Shown here: piece after piece, positions 1-12,593 of the stretch
Numbering within the stretch: the stretch's first letter is position 1
Layout: each line of letters begins with the position of its first letter
NCBI GenBank assembly: GCA_003313425.1
Contig: NHZP01000001.1
Span: 1,364,001 to 1,428,000, forward strand
DNA: 64,000 nucleotides
Source: Pseudopyrenochaeta lycopersici
Lineage: Eukaryota > Ascomycota > Dothideomycetes > Pleosporales > Pseudopyrenochaetaceae
Reading direction: 5' to 3'
Notes under the pieces: model-generated
Told to the model about the DNA's origin: nothing
What the model saw: only the letters and a program-made list of their open reading frames with translations
Databases searched by the model: none
Translations under genes and position numbers: made by a program

Positions 1-456
1 GTGTTGTGTTGTTGTTCAAGTACTTGGGTTCAGTTTGTCGGCGCTTTCTTATTACGGATATGTTACATTATTGACAGCGGGCGCCGCTTGTACAAAGAAA
101 CAATGAGCGTTTACGTTTTTATATCAAGTCACTTTTTGCCTTTCCAACCCATCCTGCCGCATGTTGTTACTAACCTTCACAAGAACGTAAATGGACAGTT
201 TTTCAAGAGGTTCAATAAAGTAATCTTGCCTACGATACTTGTACTCATCGAAATTCCAAAATCTGACGTCTTAAAACCATATCGCACCCTAGCACTGCAC
301 GATAAATCTACTGTTACGCCAATGATGCGCGCCCGCGACGCAGGGAATATGCCAAGCAGGTCCATACAACGTCTAACCCAGGGAAGACGCCAGCCTATGC
401 CCAAAAAAACCCCAATGCACAAAAAGGAAAATATTGGTGAAGACTACAGGTTTTCA
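1..456. other. Intergenic, 3' flank of the Mo25 gene
   Basis: Open frames run across this stretch on both strands, but none has recognisable motifs. It probably holds the 3' UTR of the minus-strand Mo25 homologue and whatever lies beyond the window edge. I see no RNA gene or repeat. Confidence 0.5.
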
Positions 457-1806
457 TCATGCTGCTGCTGCCGCCGGCGGAGCAACTGGTGTAAGAGGCA
501 ACTGCTCGATTTGGCGAATCAGGAAACTCTTCTCGTCGATGAATTGCTCGTCCTCTGTACGGTCCTCGAGGAACGAAGGCAAGAAGCGTAGGAGCTTTTC
601 GCGGTTGCTGATGAGAATGCGCTGCACGGCGTGGGATTTGTTCGGGTTCGCGACGAAGACCTGTTCGTATCAGTATGTACAGTTCGCAACGTGCTGGCTT
701 GGAAACTCACCTTGAACACGTGGAAACCCTCGTAGTTGATCATCTTCCTGTCGTCCCGTAGCAGCTTCATGATGATCTTGAGATGCTCGCCCGAGTCCAC
801 GTATTGTGTCATAACATTGTAGTTTGCCCTGTCGAGTAAGATCTCGCCTAGAAGCTTGATCGACTGCCGCTTTGTCACGTAGCTCTCCGACTGGATCAGC
901 ATTGTGTTGTACTTTGTGAAGAACATTTCAAAGTTGGTTTGCAAGAATGTAGCCACCAATGGCTTGTGTTTGGTCAGGATTTCCTAATGGTTTGTTAGTC
1001 AGGGTTGTTTGGGTTGCGTGAGCCACATGGCGTACCCTGAATGTATTGAATGCGTCCGCGCTGACTTCGAAGGCGCCTTTGTCTATCCATCCGAAAAACT
1101 TCCAGAAGACACCATTGCCAGTGGATGGCATGTCTGGGTTGACGCTTCCGAGGTCAACCGACTTCCCATCCTCCGTGGGTTCGTCGTATAATAGCAGCGC
1201 AGCGATTGCATCATATTTGAGCGCCTCTCGCAGTATACCGCCACATGGCATGGCGCTCTCCCGCCTGTCGTAGCCTCTGCATAACGCTATTATGATATCC
1301 GGCCGATACTGTACAACGTGCTGCAGCACTTGCGGGTCTGATGCTCCTGCTGGTTTGTAGCGGAACGCCGTCGAGAAGATGACTTGGGCATCCTTTCGCG
1401 ATTCGAATGGCAGTTTGTGGATGTTGACTGCCAGAACATAAAGTAGGTCCTCGTTAAGAATGTGTGTAAGGAGCTGAAATACGGATTCTGGGTTGACTTC
1501 GGTGTCTATACGTCTGTTAGCACATGTGACAGCGCTCTATGGGAGTTGGACAAGCCATTGTAAGGGAATATAGAATGTGAACAGTACCGGGTGTGCCCTG
1601 AAGCCTAATTTTCATCTGCTGCAGGTCCAGAGCAAGGCCCTCCTCCAGCTACCAAAGTCAGTCATGCAGCTAACAGTCTTGCGGCGGGGCTGCCGTCGAA
1701 CCTTGGGGTTGGGCTTGTCTTCTTGACTGAGCCGGATCGCGAGCTCTTTGATTCCACGAGTGAGCTCAATATTATTCTTCTGCTTGTTCCGAAATAAGAA
1801 AGCCAT
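457..1806 (-). CDS. hymA: Mo25/Hym1 (HymA) family scaffold protein
   Basis: Armadillo-like scaffold of the Mo25 family. In fungi (Hym1, HymA, Pmo25) it works with a germinal-centre kinase and an NDR kinase in the RAM/MOR morphogenesis network, controlling polarity, septation and conidiophore development. The start is set by the family N-terminus MAFLFRNKQK; a longer frame upstream is leader. Five exons, with introns at 1649-1701, 1506-1587, 984-1035 and 661-710, give 370 aa, close to the family length. Recognisable blocks are NPESVFQLLTHIL, ALRY/EALKYDAIA, WKFFGWIDKGAFEVSADAF, NFEMFFTKYN, SESYVTKRQSIKLLGEILLDR and VFVANPNKSHAVQRIL. The protein ends in a short Ala-rich tail. Nothing looks broken. 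It lies tandem to the kinase gene on the same strand, but no functional link follows from that. Confidence 0.92.
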
Positions 1807-2282
1807 GTTGAGCGGGAGGAGAAAGCCTCCAGAGCGGAAATCGAGGTGGGATGTTGGTGAAGATGTGAGGGGCTGCAACTTGCAGCCAGGGCCAGACAAG
1901 TTCTATTTGGACGGCGACGACATGCAGGCTACTAGAAGTGATTTATGTCTGCGGGGCAGCGGCGTGGTAATTTTGTGCAAGGGGTAAATGTGGTTTGTTG
2001 TTCGCTGTGCTTTGCTATGGTGATGCCGTTGCTCGCGAATGACGGAGGATGAACCCTGCAGCCAGCTAGCGCCCCCCGGAATCGCTTGGGCGAATCGACC
2101 CGACTGCCTAAAAGGCTTCCAGGCATCACATCAAATTGGTCGTGAACAGTGGGCTTTTTATAAAGCTAGATGAACATGATTCATGTTATGACTCAAATGT
2201 ATCTGCTTTCAACCCGCTATCTACTGCTGGCGTGAGTAATCCTTGACATCTCCGGCTTAGGGACGATTCTCGGCCTTCAGCC
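1807..2282. other. Intergenic, promoter of the Mo25 gene and 3' end of the kinase gene
   Basis: Short spacer between two tandem minus-strand genes. It should hold the hymA leader and the kinase 3' UTR. No additional gene is seen. Confidence 0.5.
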
Positions 2283-3471
2283 TCACTGTACAAAATAAGG
2301 ATGCTCCAGAACCTAGTTTGATCAGTCAACTTTGTCTTTAAACCATATGAATCCTCATACCTTTGATGCAACCATTCGTGCGCCGCTCTCGTACGTGACC
2401 AGATTGCCAACAACATCCCGTTCGACTTCAGAGTTGTTCGGCAGCAATGCAGACCAAGTCTGCGCTTGATACTCGTGAAATTGCACTTTACCCCAATCTG
2501 GGAGAGTGGCAGCTTCCTACTCGGTTTAGTGCAAACTCAGACGATGTTACAGTTTGATAAACTTACCGGCCACACTTTCAAATTTGGCGTTCCAAGCTTC
2601 TTGAACACGCTCTGTATAAGGGCCAAGTCGCTTCCAAGTTCCCCAGAGTCGAATAGCGTTTCGTGATCTGGATTCAGCGCTTCAGCAACTGTGCAGCCGG
2701 CCGCCCACAGATCGAGGCTACAGCCGTAGCGTTTGTTGCCGAATAGAAGTTCTGGCGCTCGGTAACAGGTGGTACCCACATCTGTGATCTTCGAATCCTC
2801 GGCTTCCGAACCGGGAGCCTCAGGCGCCCACGCGATGCCAAAGTCTGAGATATAAGCTGGTCCATTTAGGGATTTGAGGAGGATGTTGGATGGCTTGATA
2901 TCGCGGTGGATTACTTCTTGGCCGTGAATGTACTTGAGGGCTAAAAACAGATCCTTCAGGCAGCTTTGGATTTGCGATTTTGAAAGAGTTTTGTTCTGCA
3001 ACAGACTGCTGAAATCGTAGCGCATAAAGGGGAAGACAAGGACGAATCGACTTCCGTCCTCGCGAAAGGTATCCAAGAGTGGTATGACACGCTCAGAAGC
3101 TGCAATCTTCAGGATGCTAGCTTCTCGTTTGGAATCGTGAGGCGGCTCCATCACGGATGGCGTAGTGACTTTGAGAGCCACAAGCCTGTTCTTTGATGCT
3201 GCCTCGGCTGGGAAATATCCTTCAGCATCCAATGCCGGCGCTTTGTAGACTGCGGAGAAGAGCCCTTCGCGATGATAGACTGCATTTTGATACTTGCCAA
3301 TCGGCCTCCCACCTGGTGTTGGGACATATTCTTCATCCTTCGGCTTGAGTTAGTGTTGCTGAAAGCCGTCGTTTGTCTGCTCACCTCTGAAGTCGGGAAC
3401 TCGAGTTTCTGCCGTGGAGATCTTTCGATTATCGCATTACATAGCTCCTTATACTCGTCCTGGATATACAT
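2283..3471 (-). CDS. CDK-like / CDK-activating kinase-like protein kinase (Csk1-type)
   Basis: Ser/Thr kinase of the CMGC/CDK-related group, closest in feel to the fungal CDK-activating kinase Csk1; that assignment is inference. Four exons with introns at 3338-3384, 2517-2566 and 2313-2360 give 347 aa. Kinase landmarks: VALKVT (ATP-binding Lys), HRDIKPSNILL (catalytic loop), SDFGIAW (metal-binding DFG), TTCYRAPELLF (activation segment/APE) and DLWAAGCTVAEAL. The last short exon reads VLEHPYFVQ then stop, the usual end of a kinase fold. The glycine-rich loop is weak (YHREGLFSAVY). The start used is the first ATG in frame (codons for MYIQDEYKEL). Exon-like sequence in frames further upstream (3490-3740) leaves the true N-terminus open. 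Confidence 0.8.
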
Positions 3472-4287
3472 CAACTGTTTGGTCACTTCGTAGACTATCG
3501 GGTATCATACGGCAGATTTCGCTTCGCCATAGATCTTTGTCTCAGCGATTGTGGCTTCTCCCCGAGCATCTCCTGCTGAGAGCGATGGATCCAATGTCTG
3601 TAAAGCAGACGTTCTGTGACACGGTCAGACTAATTGATTGGCGTCTAGTCAGTATGCGCATGTCGTTCAAAACCAAGAGATTTGAGATGGTCTTACCAGG
3701 ATATCCAGGAATAGGCGCAAAAGTCAATGCGCAAATATTCTACTTGCATGTTTGTGACGGCTGAAAGGCGAGCCGAGAAACCCAAGCTCATGCGCCAGTC
3801 TGAGTATGCCATGTGGCTCTGGATTTGACGAGGCCTGGGGGTTAATGCAAAGCTTACGCAGCAATTGTTGTTGGCGATGCGGTGATGAAAGAAAGACGGC
3901 CGACCAAGGCACAGAGCCCAAGATAGAGAGGCCCTGTCGAGCTACCGTCGAGCCTTGCTCTGTCGCCAACACGCGCAGTAGTCTACGATTCTTCAGCCCA
4001 TGGAAGCTTGAAGCCCTGCTTCTGTGCATATGCTGGCGTGCTCCATTCTTCCCAGCGCGGCTGGGATCTGGGGTATTCCGCCATATTTATTCGTCACTGG
4101 GGTTACGTCAGATCCCGGTTGAACCGTGAATTTGGACCTAAACCACAAGCGGGATGCCCCAAGCCACCACTGACAGCGCAGTCGTGACAGCTCCACGACA
4201 CTTTGACAAGCTCGCGGCGCTTCAGTTCTATGTAAATATCCCGATATCCTACCCTGTGGCTGTGCGCTCATCCCCCGCATGCGCGCC
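3472..4287. other. Divergent promoter region between the kinase gene and SYP1
   Basis: This spacer separates two divergent genes. On the minus strand 3490-3740 holds exon-like open sequence with a good donor (GTAAGACC) that may be a 5' exon of the kinase. Otherwise nothing is recognised. Confidence 0.45.
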
Positions 4288-7200
4288 ATGGAGCTCCAAC
4301 GCAAAGAATACCCAGCACTGCTGGTGAGCTGCTGTCCAGCCTTCCCACAAGCTTCCGCTCACCCTGTCTACAGACATCTCTCTCGCCTGCGCAAGCCGTG
4401 AATGTCCTCAATGACCGCGTGAGACATGTCGGCCAATTGAACAGCCATATAGCCGACTGGCTACAGGTGGGTGGCGCGTAAGAGACATGCTTCACTCCTG
4501 GTGCTCACCAAAGCGCAGGAGCGGCGTCGCGTCGAAGAACTATATGTCCAAGGACTGCGGAAACTAGCAAACAGACACCCCCCAGACGAGTCCTCAGATC
4601 TTGGGTACAATTTTTCCAGATTTTTCTAGACGCGCATTGATTGACATGACGCAGCATCTTCTCGACACCATGGCAGAAGATTGTGAGCGCAACCGAGTCC
4701 GTCGCCCAATCGCACCAACATCTCGCCAACAAGATTGAGGCCGACGTCGAACGTCCCCTACGAGAATTCACCTCGAGCAATCGAGAAGTACAGGCGATGG
4801 GAAACATCTCAGGAAACCTATCAGCAATTGCAAAGGACATCGACTCGGCGCAAAAGAAGTCTGCCAAACTGAGAGACAAGGGTGCAAAGGCCAAGGCGTC
4901 TGCTGTTGCTGATGCAGTGCAAGATATTGAAAAGGCTGAACTACAATGGGATTCGCAGGCGCCCTATGTCTTTGAGCAGCTGCAGGCCATAGATGAAAGC
5001 AGGCTGAACCACCTCCGTGACGCCCTGACCCAGTTCCAAACGCACGAAGTTGATCAGGTGGAAAGAAGTCGAGTCACTGCAGAGGAGACTTTGAATGTGC
5101 TGCTCAACATTGAGACGGCCGACGAGATTCAGACTTGGGCTCTAAGGATGCGAAGTGGGGACCTGCCGCCACCTTCACGCAAGCTGAGCAGCACTAGTAC
5201 CCCTTCGAGAAGCCTAGCTCCACCTCCGGTTCCAACAACGCCTAATGCAGCAGACGATAATAGGAGCCAGAAGAGCGGTTCTGGTAGGTGCACGTAGTCC
5301 ATCTTGATGCCTCATCTAATTGCGCACAGTACAAGAAAAGCACAGCTCGAATCCCCTGAAGCGATTTGGAACTGTTTTAGGCCGACGAAGACAGAGCCAG
5401 CACCCATATGGTCGTGCATCATCACCCGAACGAAAATCATCTTCAAACCTGGGATCAGCATTTAGTGGCTTTGGAAAAGGCAAATCGAAGGATCGCGAAA
5501 ATCTCGGCGCTTCCTTAGGGTCTTCCTCGGAGCGCCCAATCTCACCTCTGAGACGGCTTTCAACAGCATCTCGTGCCGCACAGAGATCAGAATCTCCGAC
5601 ACACGCGCGCATTCCCAGCACAGAAACCCCAAACGGAACGATTCCTGAAAACCCACTAGAAGCCAGTGGTTCGAGTGCGGTAAATGGAAATGCTTCTGTG
5701 CAAGAGACGATCCCAGAATTGAAAGAACCATTGTCCCCACCTCCAGTTGCAGAGGCCAAGCCAGAAGTATGCGATCGAGCCTAGCTGCAAGAGCCGGACT
5801 AACAAAGATACAGCCCGAGAAAGACGCCGAAGGCTTCTCCGTGCCACCATCTGCCATTGATGCCATTACAGAAGCAGAGCGAGAAGCAGGATTGTAAGCG
5901 GCCCAGCGCAATTGAATTCTCCTACTGACCCGAATACAGCACCCAAAGCGAGAGTAACTCCGCGCCTCAATTCAAACTCGACATTAGGAATGCTCCCATT
6001 CAAGAGGAAGGAGAGGACGCAGACGCAGCCACTGCCAATCTTGTCAATACTTTACGTGCTGTAAGAAAGTGCGCCGCACAGATATTTGAACTCGACTCTG
6101 ACATGAGAACAGCAAGCTGCACAGCCAAAGCGGTCATCAACACTGCGAGGCCGTCGAGATGTTCGCAACACGATCTTTGTACCCAATCCTACAGCACCAG
6201 AGCTGCAAAGTTTGCAAAGTATCGGTGAAGTGCCTCCCCCACTACCATCAGCCGGCTCAGGCTCTGCATCTGCTCCTGGTTCCGCCACATTTTCTACACC
6301 TGTCCTTCCACCACAACCTACGTCTCCAGCTTTCAAACCTCCACACCGGTCATTGCTGGCCGAGGAACATGCTGCATCAGACACCCAGTCAATTCGATCG
6401 GGCCGATCATTGAGTAGCTCCGCTAGCACTACGATCAGGCATCCGGACCTGCATGAGCCCGGACTGAACGCGTCATTGGTCGAAACAGTCAGTGCATGGT
6501 TCGAGCAAGGAACCGTTACTAAAGCCATGGTCATCGGACAGGTTGCGCTCGCGTTTAACCCTGTTGATATATCTGCTGGACCGTTTGGCACAGAAAGTAT
6601 TCGTCTGGAGAACTTTCCAGTCCTCGAAAAGGTAGCGCCCAATCCTGCCTTCATCGAGCAGTCACCAGACAACCCGGGCAACTACACTGTGGACCTATCA
6701 AAGATTACAAAGACTTCAGTAGCTTTCCACTACCAGCTGCACATTGACGATAATAGCATCACATCGCTTGCACCTATTATTCTGTCACCAGCGTGGAAAC
6801 CGGAGCCTACGCAGACGTCGGCCATTCTAAATTATTCGCTCAATCCCAAATTTAACCTCGGTAATGCCACGGCTGTAACGATTCGCAACCTTGTTCTCGT
6901 TATCAGGCTCGAGCCTGGCTCGAAAGCGACATCAGCACAGTCAAAGCCGCCGGGTACCTTTTCCCGTGATAAGGCGCTCATCTACTGGCGGTTAGGAGAT
7001 GTCACATTCTCGAAGGACCAGCCTGCGCAAACAATTCGGGTGCGATTCTTTACAGAGGGTGAGGCAAAGCCTGGAAATACAGAAGCTCGATGGGAGATTA
7101 GTGGAGAGCAGTCTTTGACCTTGGGAAGTGGTTTGGGGGTGAGCATGAATGCACCTCTCAATGAGGCCAAGCAAGATGGCGAAGCAGATCCGTTCGCGGA

Positions 7201-7297
7201 TACTGACGAGAATGCGCCTCCAGCTAGCCCGGCTGTTGGATGGAAGCCCGTGGCTAGCGTCAAGAAGATCTCAAGTGGAACGTACCTTGGCGTGTAA
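4288..7297 (+). CDS. syp1: Syp1-like endocytic adaptor (F-BAR + mu-homology domain)
   Basis: FCHo/Syp1 family adaptor: an early-arriving endocytic coat factor that binds membrane through an F-BAR domain and cargo or other adaptors through a C-terminal mu-homology domain. The N-terminus MELQRKEYPALL followed by VNVLNDRVRHVGQLNSHIA and ERRRVEELYVQGLRKLA is the family pattern. Eight exons with introns at 4324-4373, 4467-4518, 4605-4654, 5284-5329, 5767-5813, 5894-5939 and 6061-6112 give 888 aa. Residues about 1-270 form the F-BAR coiled coil. A long Ser/Pro-rich, presumably phosphorylated linker follows. The muHD occupies about 620-888, starting near ASLVETVSAWFEQG. The linker carries many SP/TP sites. 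The gene looks intact. Confidence 0.93.
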
Positions 7298-10200
7298 TTT
7301 TTGGTTATCTAATAAGGTAAGATATTAAAGGCACCCGCTGTCAGTGGGCATACATGATGTAGCTTAGATATCGTTGACTATTTGATGTTTTATCCATGGG
7401 CAACTAGCAGCCTGTGCTTCTTGTAGATAGCTTCGTAAAGTGATTTGTAGGAGACTAGAGCAATGATAGTACTTTATTTAATACCGTAATATCAGTTCAT
7501 TGTGAGCAGTCTGTGGAAGCCCACTATTACCATATATAGCCTGCCATCTCGGAAGTTCTGATTTGCCGAATCACTGTCTGGCAGAGGTTGAATACATCTG
7601 GGGCCTTGGGGGCTACTTAGGCTACATTAAAAGGATGCATTGTGTCTGCATGGGACCGGTTGAACCTAATAACTTGATAGGAGAGGAGCGGGGCGGATGG
7701 TGGGGAGGCAGAGGAATGCTATTTGCCTGGGAAGGAAAGTGGCCAGACTACAGACAAGGTACAGAAAGCTACGATGGTGTATATATCAGCTACTACTGAA
7801 GCATCTGAGGCAGTTTCTGAATGTGCGTTGTTAATCCATTGCTTGAAGTGCTCTAGCGCTTCTTCATGTACCTTTGTGTGGCTCCATGTATAGAAATGGC
7901 GTTGAGACGGCTAGTGTATGTTCACGTATATTGTTCCCAAATTCCAATGTTCGCTGCAGAAGAGGGGGTGCATTTGACGTATTAGTACGTAATACCGTGC
8001 CAGCGTTTTGGTTGAAGGAAGAAACTAACGTGTAGTCGCTGCAGTGGAGGTGTTACCGGGTGAATAGAGACATATCAGTGTCGTGTACGCCAAGACGTGT
8101 TTGCTTACGTCAGTGAGCTAGCGGAGCAGTGAAAGGAGGGCTCACCATCCTTTGTAGCTTGACTCGTTTAGCACATATCATCTGGTGGGAGTTGACTAGT
8201 CTACTGGACGATTGGCCTATAGTGTATCAAGATAACTCAACGATTACTGTAGACCACATCGACGCTACGTAGGTTCCAAGTTAAGTTACAAAGAGGTGGG
8301 TAATTTTGAACGAGAAAGGGATTCGCAATTGACTGCAAAAACTCGGCAGACATCATGTCTCCACATTCAGTGATCAAATTCATGGACTTGGCATAATCGG
8401 TAGAGAGTGTGGAGGAAAAGATCTACTCAACCTCATGCGATCCTACAATGTTAAAGCTAGCTTCTGAATAGCGTGAGTTGTGCTTAGCATGAACGACTGG
8501 AGAACGTTCACCGGCCCGTAAACGATGGACCCACAAGTACACGTTGATGAATGCTCGTTACCAACTAGACGGGATATACCTCGCCTCTTACGATATTAGA
8601 GCTCATTAAAGCTCGAGGCACAGTTGGTAAACATGACAATAGCAGTTTTGTGTAACCCCATACCCCGCTTAGATTCTGCAAAGGGAAGTGGGCAAGATCT
8701 CGGAAGGGAACGGTAATCGCTCCTGTGTGACAGATCACCAAAGGCTACAGGCAAACATGCAGGCCTCATGCAAACTGCGAGCGCCAGCGGAGCATCGCAG
8801 GGTCGTAAACTGCGGGCCGAGCATGTCCACTTCCACATGCGATCCAAGCATGGTCCGGAGTTGTCGGGAGTGTAATTTTCCCTGCTGCAGTCGCAGATGT
8901 GGGTCTGAAAGGGCGAGCGGAAGTTGTGCGCTGTGGGTCGTAGTTTAGCGAGATGTTGAGTTCCTATCGATACAAAACAACCGCCTGAAGGGGGCCAATG
9001 TCTTACACAGAAGCACTGCGTTGATTCTAAAGTGCAGTTTGTAACTTTTTATCCGCTGTTGAGTCTTGATCTTACAGGCCAGCCCAGTTCAGGGATAGGC
9101 CCACCTTAGCTGTGGCAACGGGGCAGCAGCAGCGAACAGGTCAGGGTGACAAATTCTACGATTGAGCTGGCGAGCCTGAGAACTACAATTCTGCTGAAAG
9201 ATGGACAAGATGCATGTGGTGAGGGGCATACGTGGACAATGAAAGGGGTTTTGGAGAGGATAAGAAAATAGTGTCCAGGCCGGGAAGTTCCGCATCCCAG
9301 CAAAGTGCTTCAGTGCCATGAATGGTTGGGCGAAGTATTCGTGGCTATGCTTGCGAAATGCTGAATCGTCCAGAGAGTAGAGTGGAGCTGAGACGCGGGG
9401 ATACTCGCCAACACTCAGGCATGATTCGGGTTGGTGTGTTGGCGCAGGGCGCAGACGAGAGAGATGCGGTGAATAAACACGACTGGAGGACAGGTTTCTG
9501 AATCACAGGCTTCAAAGCTCATGCTGTGCGGTCAGAACAGACACTTGATTCGGATGAGCTGGTTATACGAGTACGGGTGTAATCGAATGCGTGTTGGTGT
9601 CGCGTTGTATAAGCCAGCGACGGAGTCGACGACGGAGATTTGGCAATGGCGGCTTGCACCACAACCCGTTCTGAAAGGTGGCGAGGGTTGGAAGCTTGGC
9701 CTGGTGTTTGCGCAGTCTTTTCATGGAAGCTTGGTAGGCTTTAATGGCCTTGTGTGCGCACCTAGTTCGGTTGTACAGGAGAGTGAGCAGCTCGAGGCTG
9801 GGTGGGCAGATGGGCAGATGCACTCAAAGAACTAAGGAAGGAGCGGCCTAGGGCCGGTAGCCGCGCACGGCCTGCCGTAGTGGTGGTGGGGGAACTCGAC
9901 ATGTAGGTACGCACCATCCGTCACCGTTCACTCCACCTTTGTGTTTGCTGGAAACAGGCGGTGTTCCTCTGCTTGCTCTGCTACCCGCGACGTCTCCATG
10001 GTACAGCCCGTCACCGCCTGCACCCAAGTCCAACATCACAACAGATCCACAGCACCCTGAGGGCTTACAGTACATGCCCCCGATCGGTCTTGCAACCTCG
10101 ACCTCCGTGAACCAAACCAGACTGCTGGGACGTCCTCAGGCTCTCGGTGCTCACTTACGCACCGCCATTGGTCCGAGGCTGCTGTGCCGTGGGGAGGCTT

Positions 10201-10923
10201 GTTCGTTCAAGGACCCATTCGCGTCATCCAGAAAGAAGGCAAAAGAAGGCCTGCAATCTCTTCGTGCAGATTCACGCGCGCACTACTGGGCCCTACAGGC
10301 CGTCTCAGCTGGCAAGGAGCCAGGCTCTCAGCAAGTGTCACCGGTAGCTACGGTCGCTACTTCTAATACACAGGATGGGTAAGTGCCCCTCTCGCATCCG
10401 TGGTTTCCCCTCCTCTAATTCCCTCATCTCTCGCGCCATCACGGTTCTGCTTCTTACAACTTTGACACTCCCTCCTGCTGACTTCAACTTCCAGACCCAG
10501 GCGACACCTACCGACCACAAGACAGGGTAAGTTCAAAAAGCTTCCCTCTGTTTCTGTCTCAAGCCGTAGACGGCAGAGCCACGGGCGCGCCAGAGTTTGC
10601 CGCGCCTTATCAGGTGCAATTGGGCCTGAGCAAGTGGTGAGAGAGCCTTGCCGGCCTCGACTTCCAGGCCACCAGGCAGCAGCAGCCGCGGACGCTTCCA
10701 TGGTTGAGTCGTGGGTGTGGCTGTGCACGTGACTGGCCGGGACCTGCCGCCGAGCGACTTGACCTCACTCAAGCGCACCGACCTTGCTCACTCACACGCG
10801 CAACCTCATCGCTCTCTCCAACCCCATCACACCCACGAGTCTGGCAGCGGCCCGCATCCCTCATTCCTCCCCTGCCTCTTACTTAGCGTTGGGATTTTTG
10901 CTGCTTGCTCCATTGCCATCATC
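7298..10923. other. Long intergenic region and leader of the Gbp2-like gene
   Basis: About 3.6 kb without a recognised protein gene. Several open frames over 75 codons occur (for example around 7563-7799 and 9521-9835), but none has motifs or convincing splice structure. From about 10 kb the sequence turns pyrimidine-rich and leader-like. It contains two well-formed splice donors at 10379 and 10527, described separately. Confidence 0.5.
10375..10526 (+). promoter_or_regulatory. Spliced 5' leader with possible upstream ORF
   Basis: An ATG at 10375 is followed after four bases by a strong donor (GTAAGT, 10379). An acceptor with a good branch point (TGCTGAC...CTTCCAG) ends at 10494, and a second strong donor lies at 10527. 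The spliced mini-exon would encode MDPGDTYRPQDR. The best acceptor for the second intron ends at 10886; that joins out of frame with the SR protein start and would make a short uORF overlapping the main ATG. I read this as a spliced leader with possible translational control; no transcript evidence is available here. Confidence 0.45.
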
Positions 10924-12593
10924 ATGTCGTACGAAACTGACAGTTACGACCAGCGCGACCGCTCACCTCGTCGACGTTCTCGCTCACCGCGACGTTCACG
11001 ACGTTCGTACTCTCCCCGCAGTCGCTCTCGTAGCCGAGAAGACTACCGCCGCAGTGATCGCCGCTCGCGGTCGCCAAACAGTGGTGCGCAGGGTGCAGGA
11101 GGCTATCAGTCTCACGGAGCTGGTCGAGGAGGATCGTCGCGTCCAGTCGAAAACAAGGACAACATGATGCAGAGCATTAGGGATTCGTCCCAACAAGACC
11201 GCCGCGTCTACGTCGGCAACCTGTCTTATGATGTCAAGTGGCATCATCTAAAGGACTTCATGCGGCAAGGTACGGCTTGTGTCGCCTCGCATTAAGAGCT
11301 GGGCTAATATGGTGATAGCTGGAGAAGTTCTCTTCGCAGACGTCTTGCTGCTACCGAACGGAATGTCAAAGGTAATGGATGATGGCTTGTCTTGAATGTG
11401 AGAAGGATGGAGGTTGACTGGCTTTTTGCTTGGATGTAGGGCTGTGGCATCGTGGAGTATGCAACTCGGGAGCAGGCGCAGAACGCCGTGGCAACGCTCA
11501 GCAACCAGAATCTCATGGGCCGACTCGTATACGTTCGCGAAGATCGAGAGGCCGAGCCTCGTTTCAGCAACCCAGGATCCTCGCGCGGAGGCTTCGATGG
11601 CGGGATGGGCGGTCCCCGTGGCGGTTTCCATGGCCAAGGCAACTTTGGTGGTCCACCTGGCGGTGCTGGCGGAGGTGGTAAGCAGGTCTACGTCGCCAAC
11701 GTTTGTACCCCGTTTCCTTTCGGTCTTCTTGAGACATTATTTACTGACTGCATCACTCAGCTTCCTTACAATGTAGGCTGGCAGGATCTGAAGGATCTCT
11801 TCCGCCAAGCTGCTCATACTGGCTCTGTCCTGCGCGCCGATGTGCATGTTGCCCCCGACGGCCGTCCCAAGGGTTCTGGTATTGTTGCCTTCGAAACAGT
11901 TGATGATGCGCGAAACGCTATCAACCAATTCAATGGCTATGAGTGGCAGGGTCGCAACCTCGAGGTTCGTGAGGATCGCTTCGCCGGTGCTCCTGGTGGC
12001 TTTGGTGGTCGTGGCGGATTCGGTGGCCGCGGTGGCTTCGGTGGTTATGCACCCCGGGGAGGCTTCGGTGGTCGTGGTGGGTTCGGTGGCGGATTCGGTG
12101 GCCGCGGAGGATATGGCGGCGGCGGCTATGGCGGACCCCCTGCCGGCGGCGCTGGATATGACCCCAACGCTACCTCGAACCCACCAAATGCCTTTACGGA
12201 TTTTGCTGCTTCGGGCGGCGAGCCCAGCAACATTATCTATGTCCGCAACCTTCCCTGGTCCACTAGCAATGAGGATCTGATTGAGCTCTTCACCACCATC
12301 GGTAAGGTTGAGCGCGCCGAGATTCAGTATGAGCCCAACGGTCGCTCCCGTGGAACCGGTGTCGTTGAATTTGAAAAGGCTGGTGACGCCGATACTGCGA
12401 TTTGTAAGTCTTTTTTTGCTCCTTTGCTGTCTCCTTACCAGCGACTGACACAGTCACAGCCAAGTTTACTGGATATCAATACGGTGGTAGGCCCCTCGGC
12501 CTCAGCTATGTCAAGTATACAAACCAGAGCAACGGTGATGCCATGGAGGGTACCGAGCACGCTGGTGGTTTGACACAGGACCAGATCATGTAA
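10924..12593 (+). CDS. SR/RGG three-RRM RNA-binding protein, Gbp2/Hrb1-like
   Basis: Shuttling mRNA-binding protein resembling yeast Gbp2/Hrb1, which couple splicing surveillance and THO/TREX to mRNA export. Five exons with introns at 11270-11318, 11372-11439, 11701-11760 and 12404-12459 give 478 aa. An N-terminal RS domain (residues about 8-60, RRSRSPRRSRR type) is followed by RRM1 (RVYVGNLSYDV ... GCGIVEYA), an RGG-like linker, RRM2 (QVYVANLPYNV ... GSGIVAFE), a long Gly/Arg/Phe/Tyr-rich RGG block (DNA 11990-12150) and RRM3 (IIYVRNLPWST ... GTGVVEFE). The RS domain should be an SR-kinase substrate and the RGG block a methylation target. It ends GGLTQDQIM. Gene symbol withheld because Gbp2 and Hrb1 are yeast paralogues. 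Confidence 0.88.
11990..12150 (+). repeat. RGG/FGG low-complexity coding repeat
   Basis: Tandem degenerate repeats of GGF/GGR/GRGG codons (for example FGGRGGFGGRGG) between RRM2 and RRM3 of the SR/RGG protein. Such blocks bind RNA and are targets of arginine methyltransferases. The underlying DNA is a GGTGG-rich imperfect tandem repeat. Confidence 0.9.

Noticed and set aside
9939..10382. 147-codon plus-strand frame upstream of the Gbp2-like gene
   Set aside because: Pro/Ser-rich without family features, overlapping the spliced leader; read as 5' UTR.
11840..12280. 146-codon frame within the SR/RGG gene
   Set aside because: Alternative reading of the Gly-rich repeat; the RRM frame is clearly the real one.
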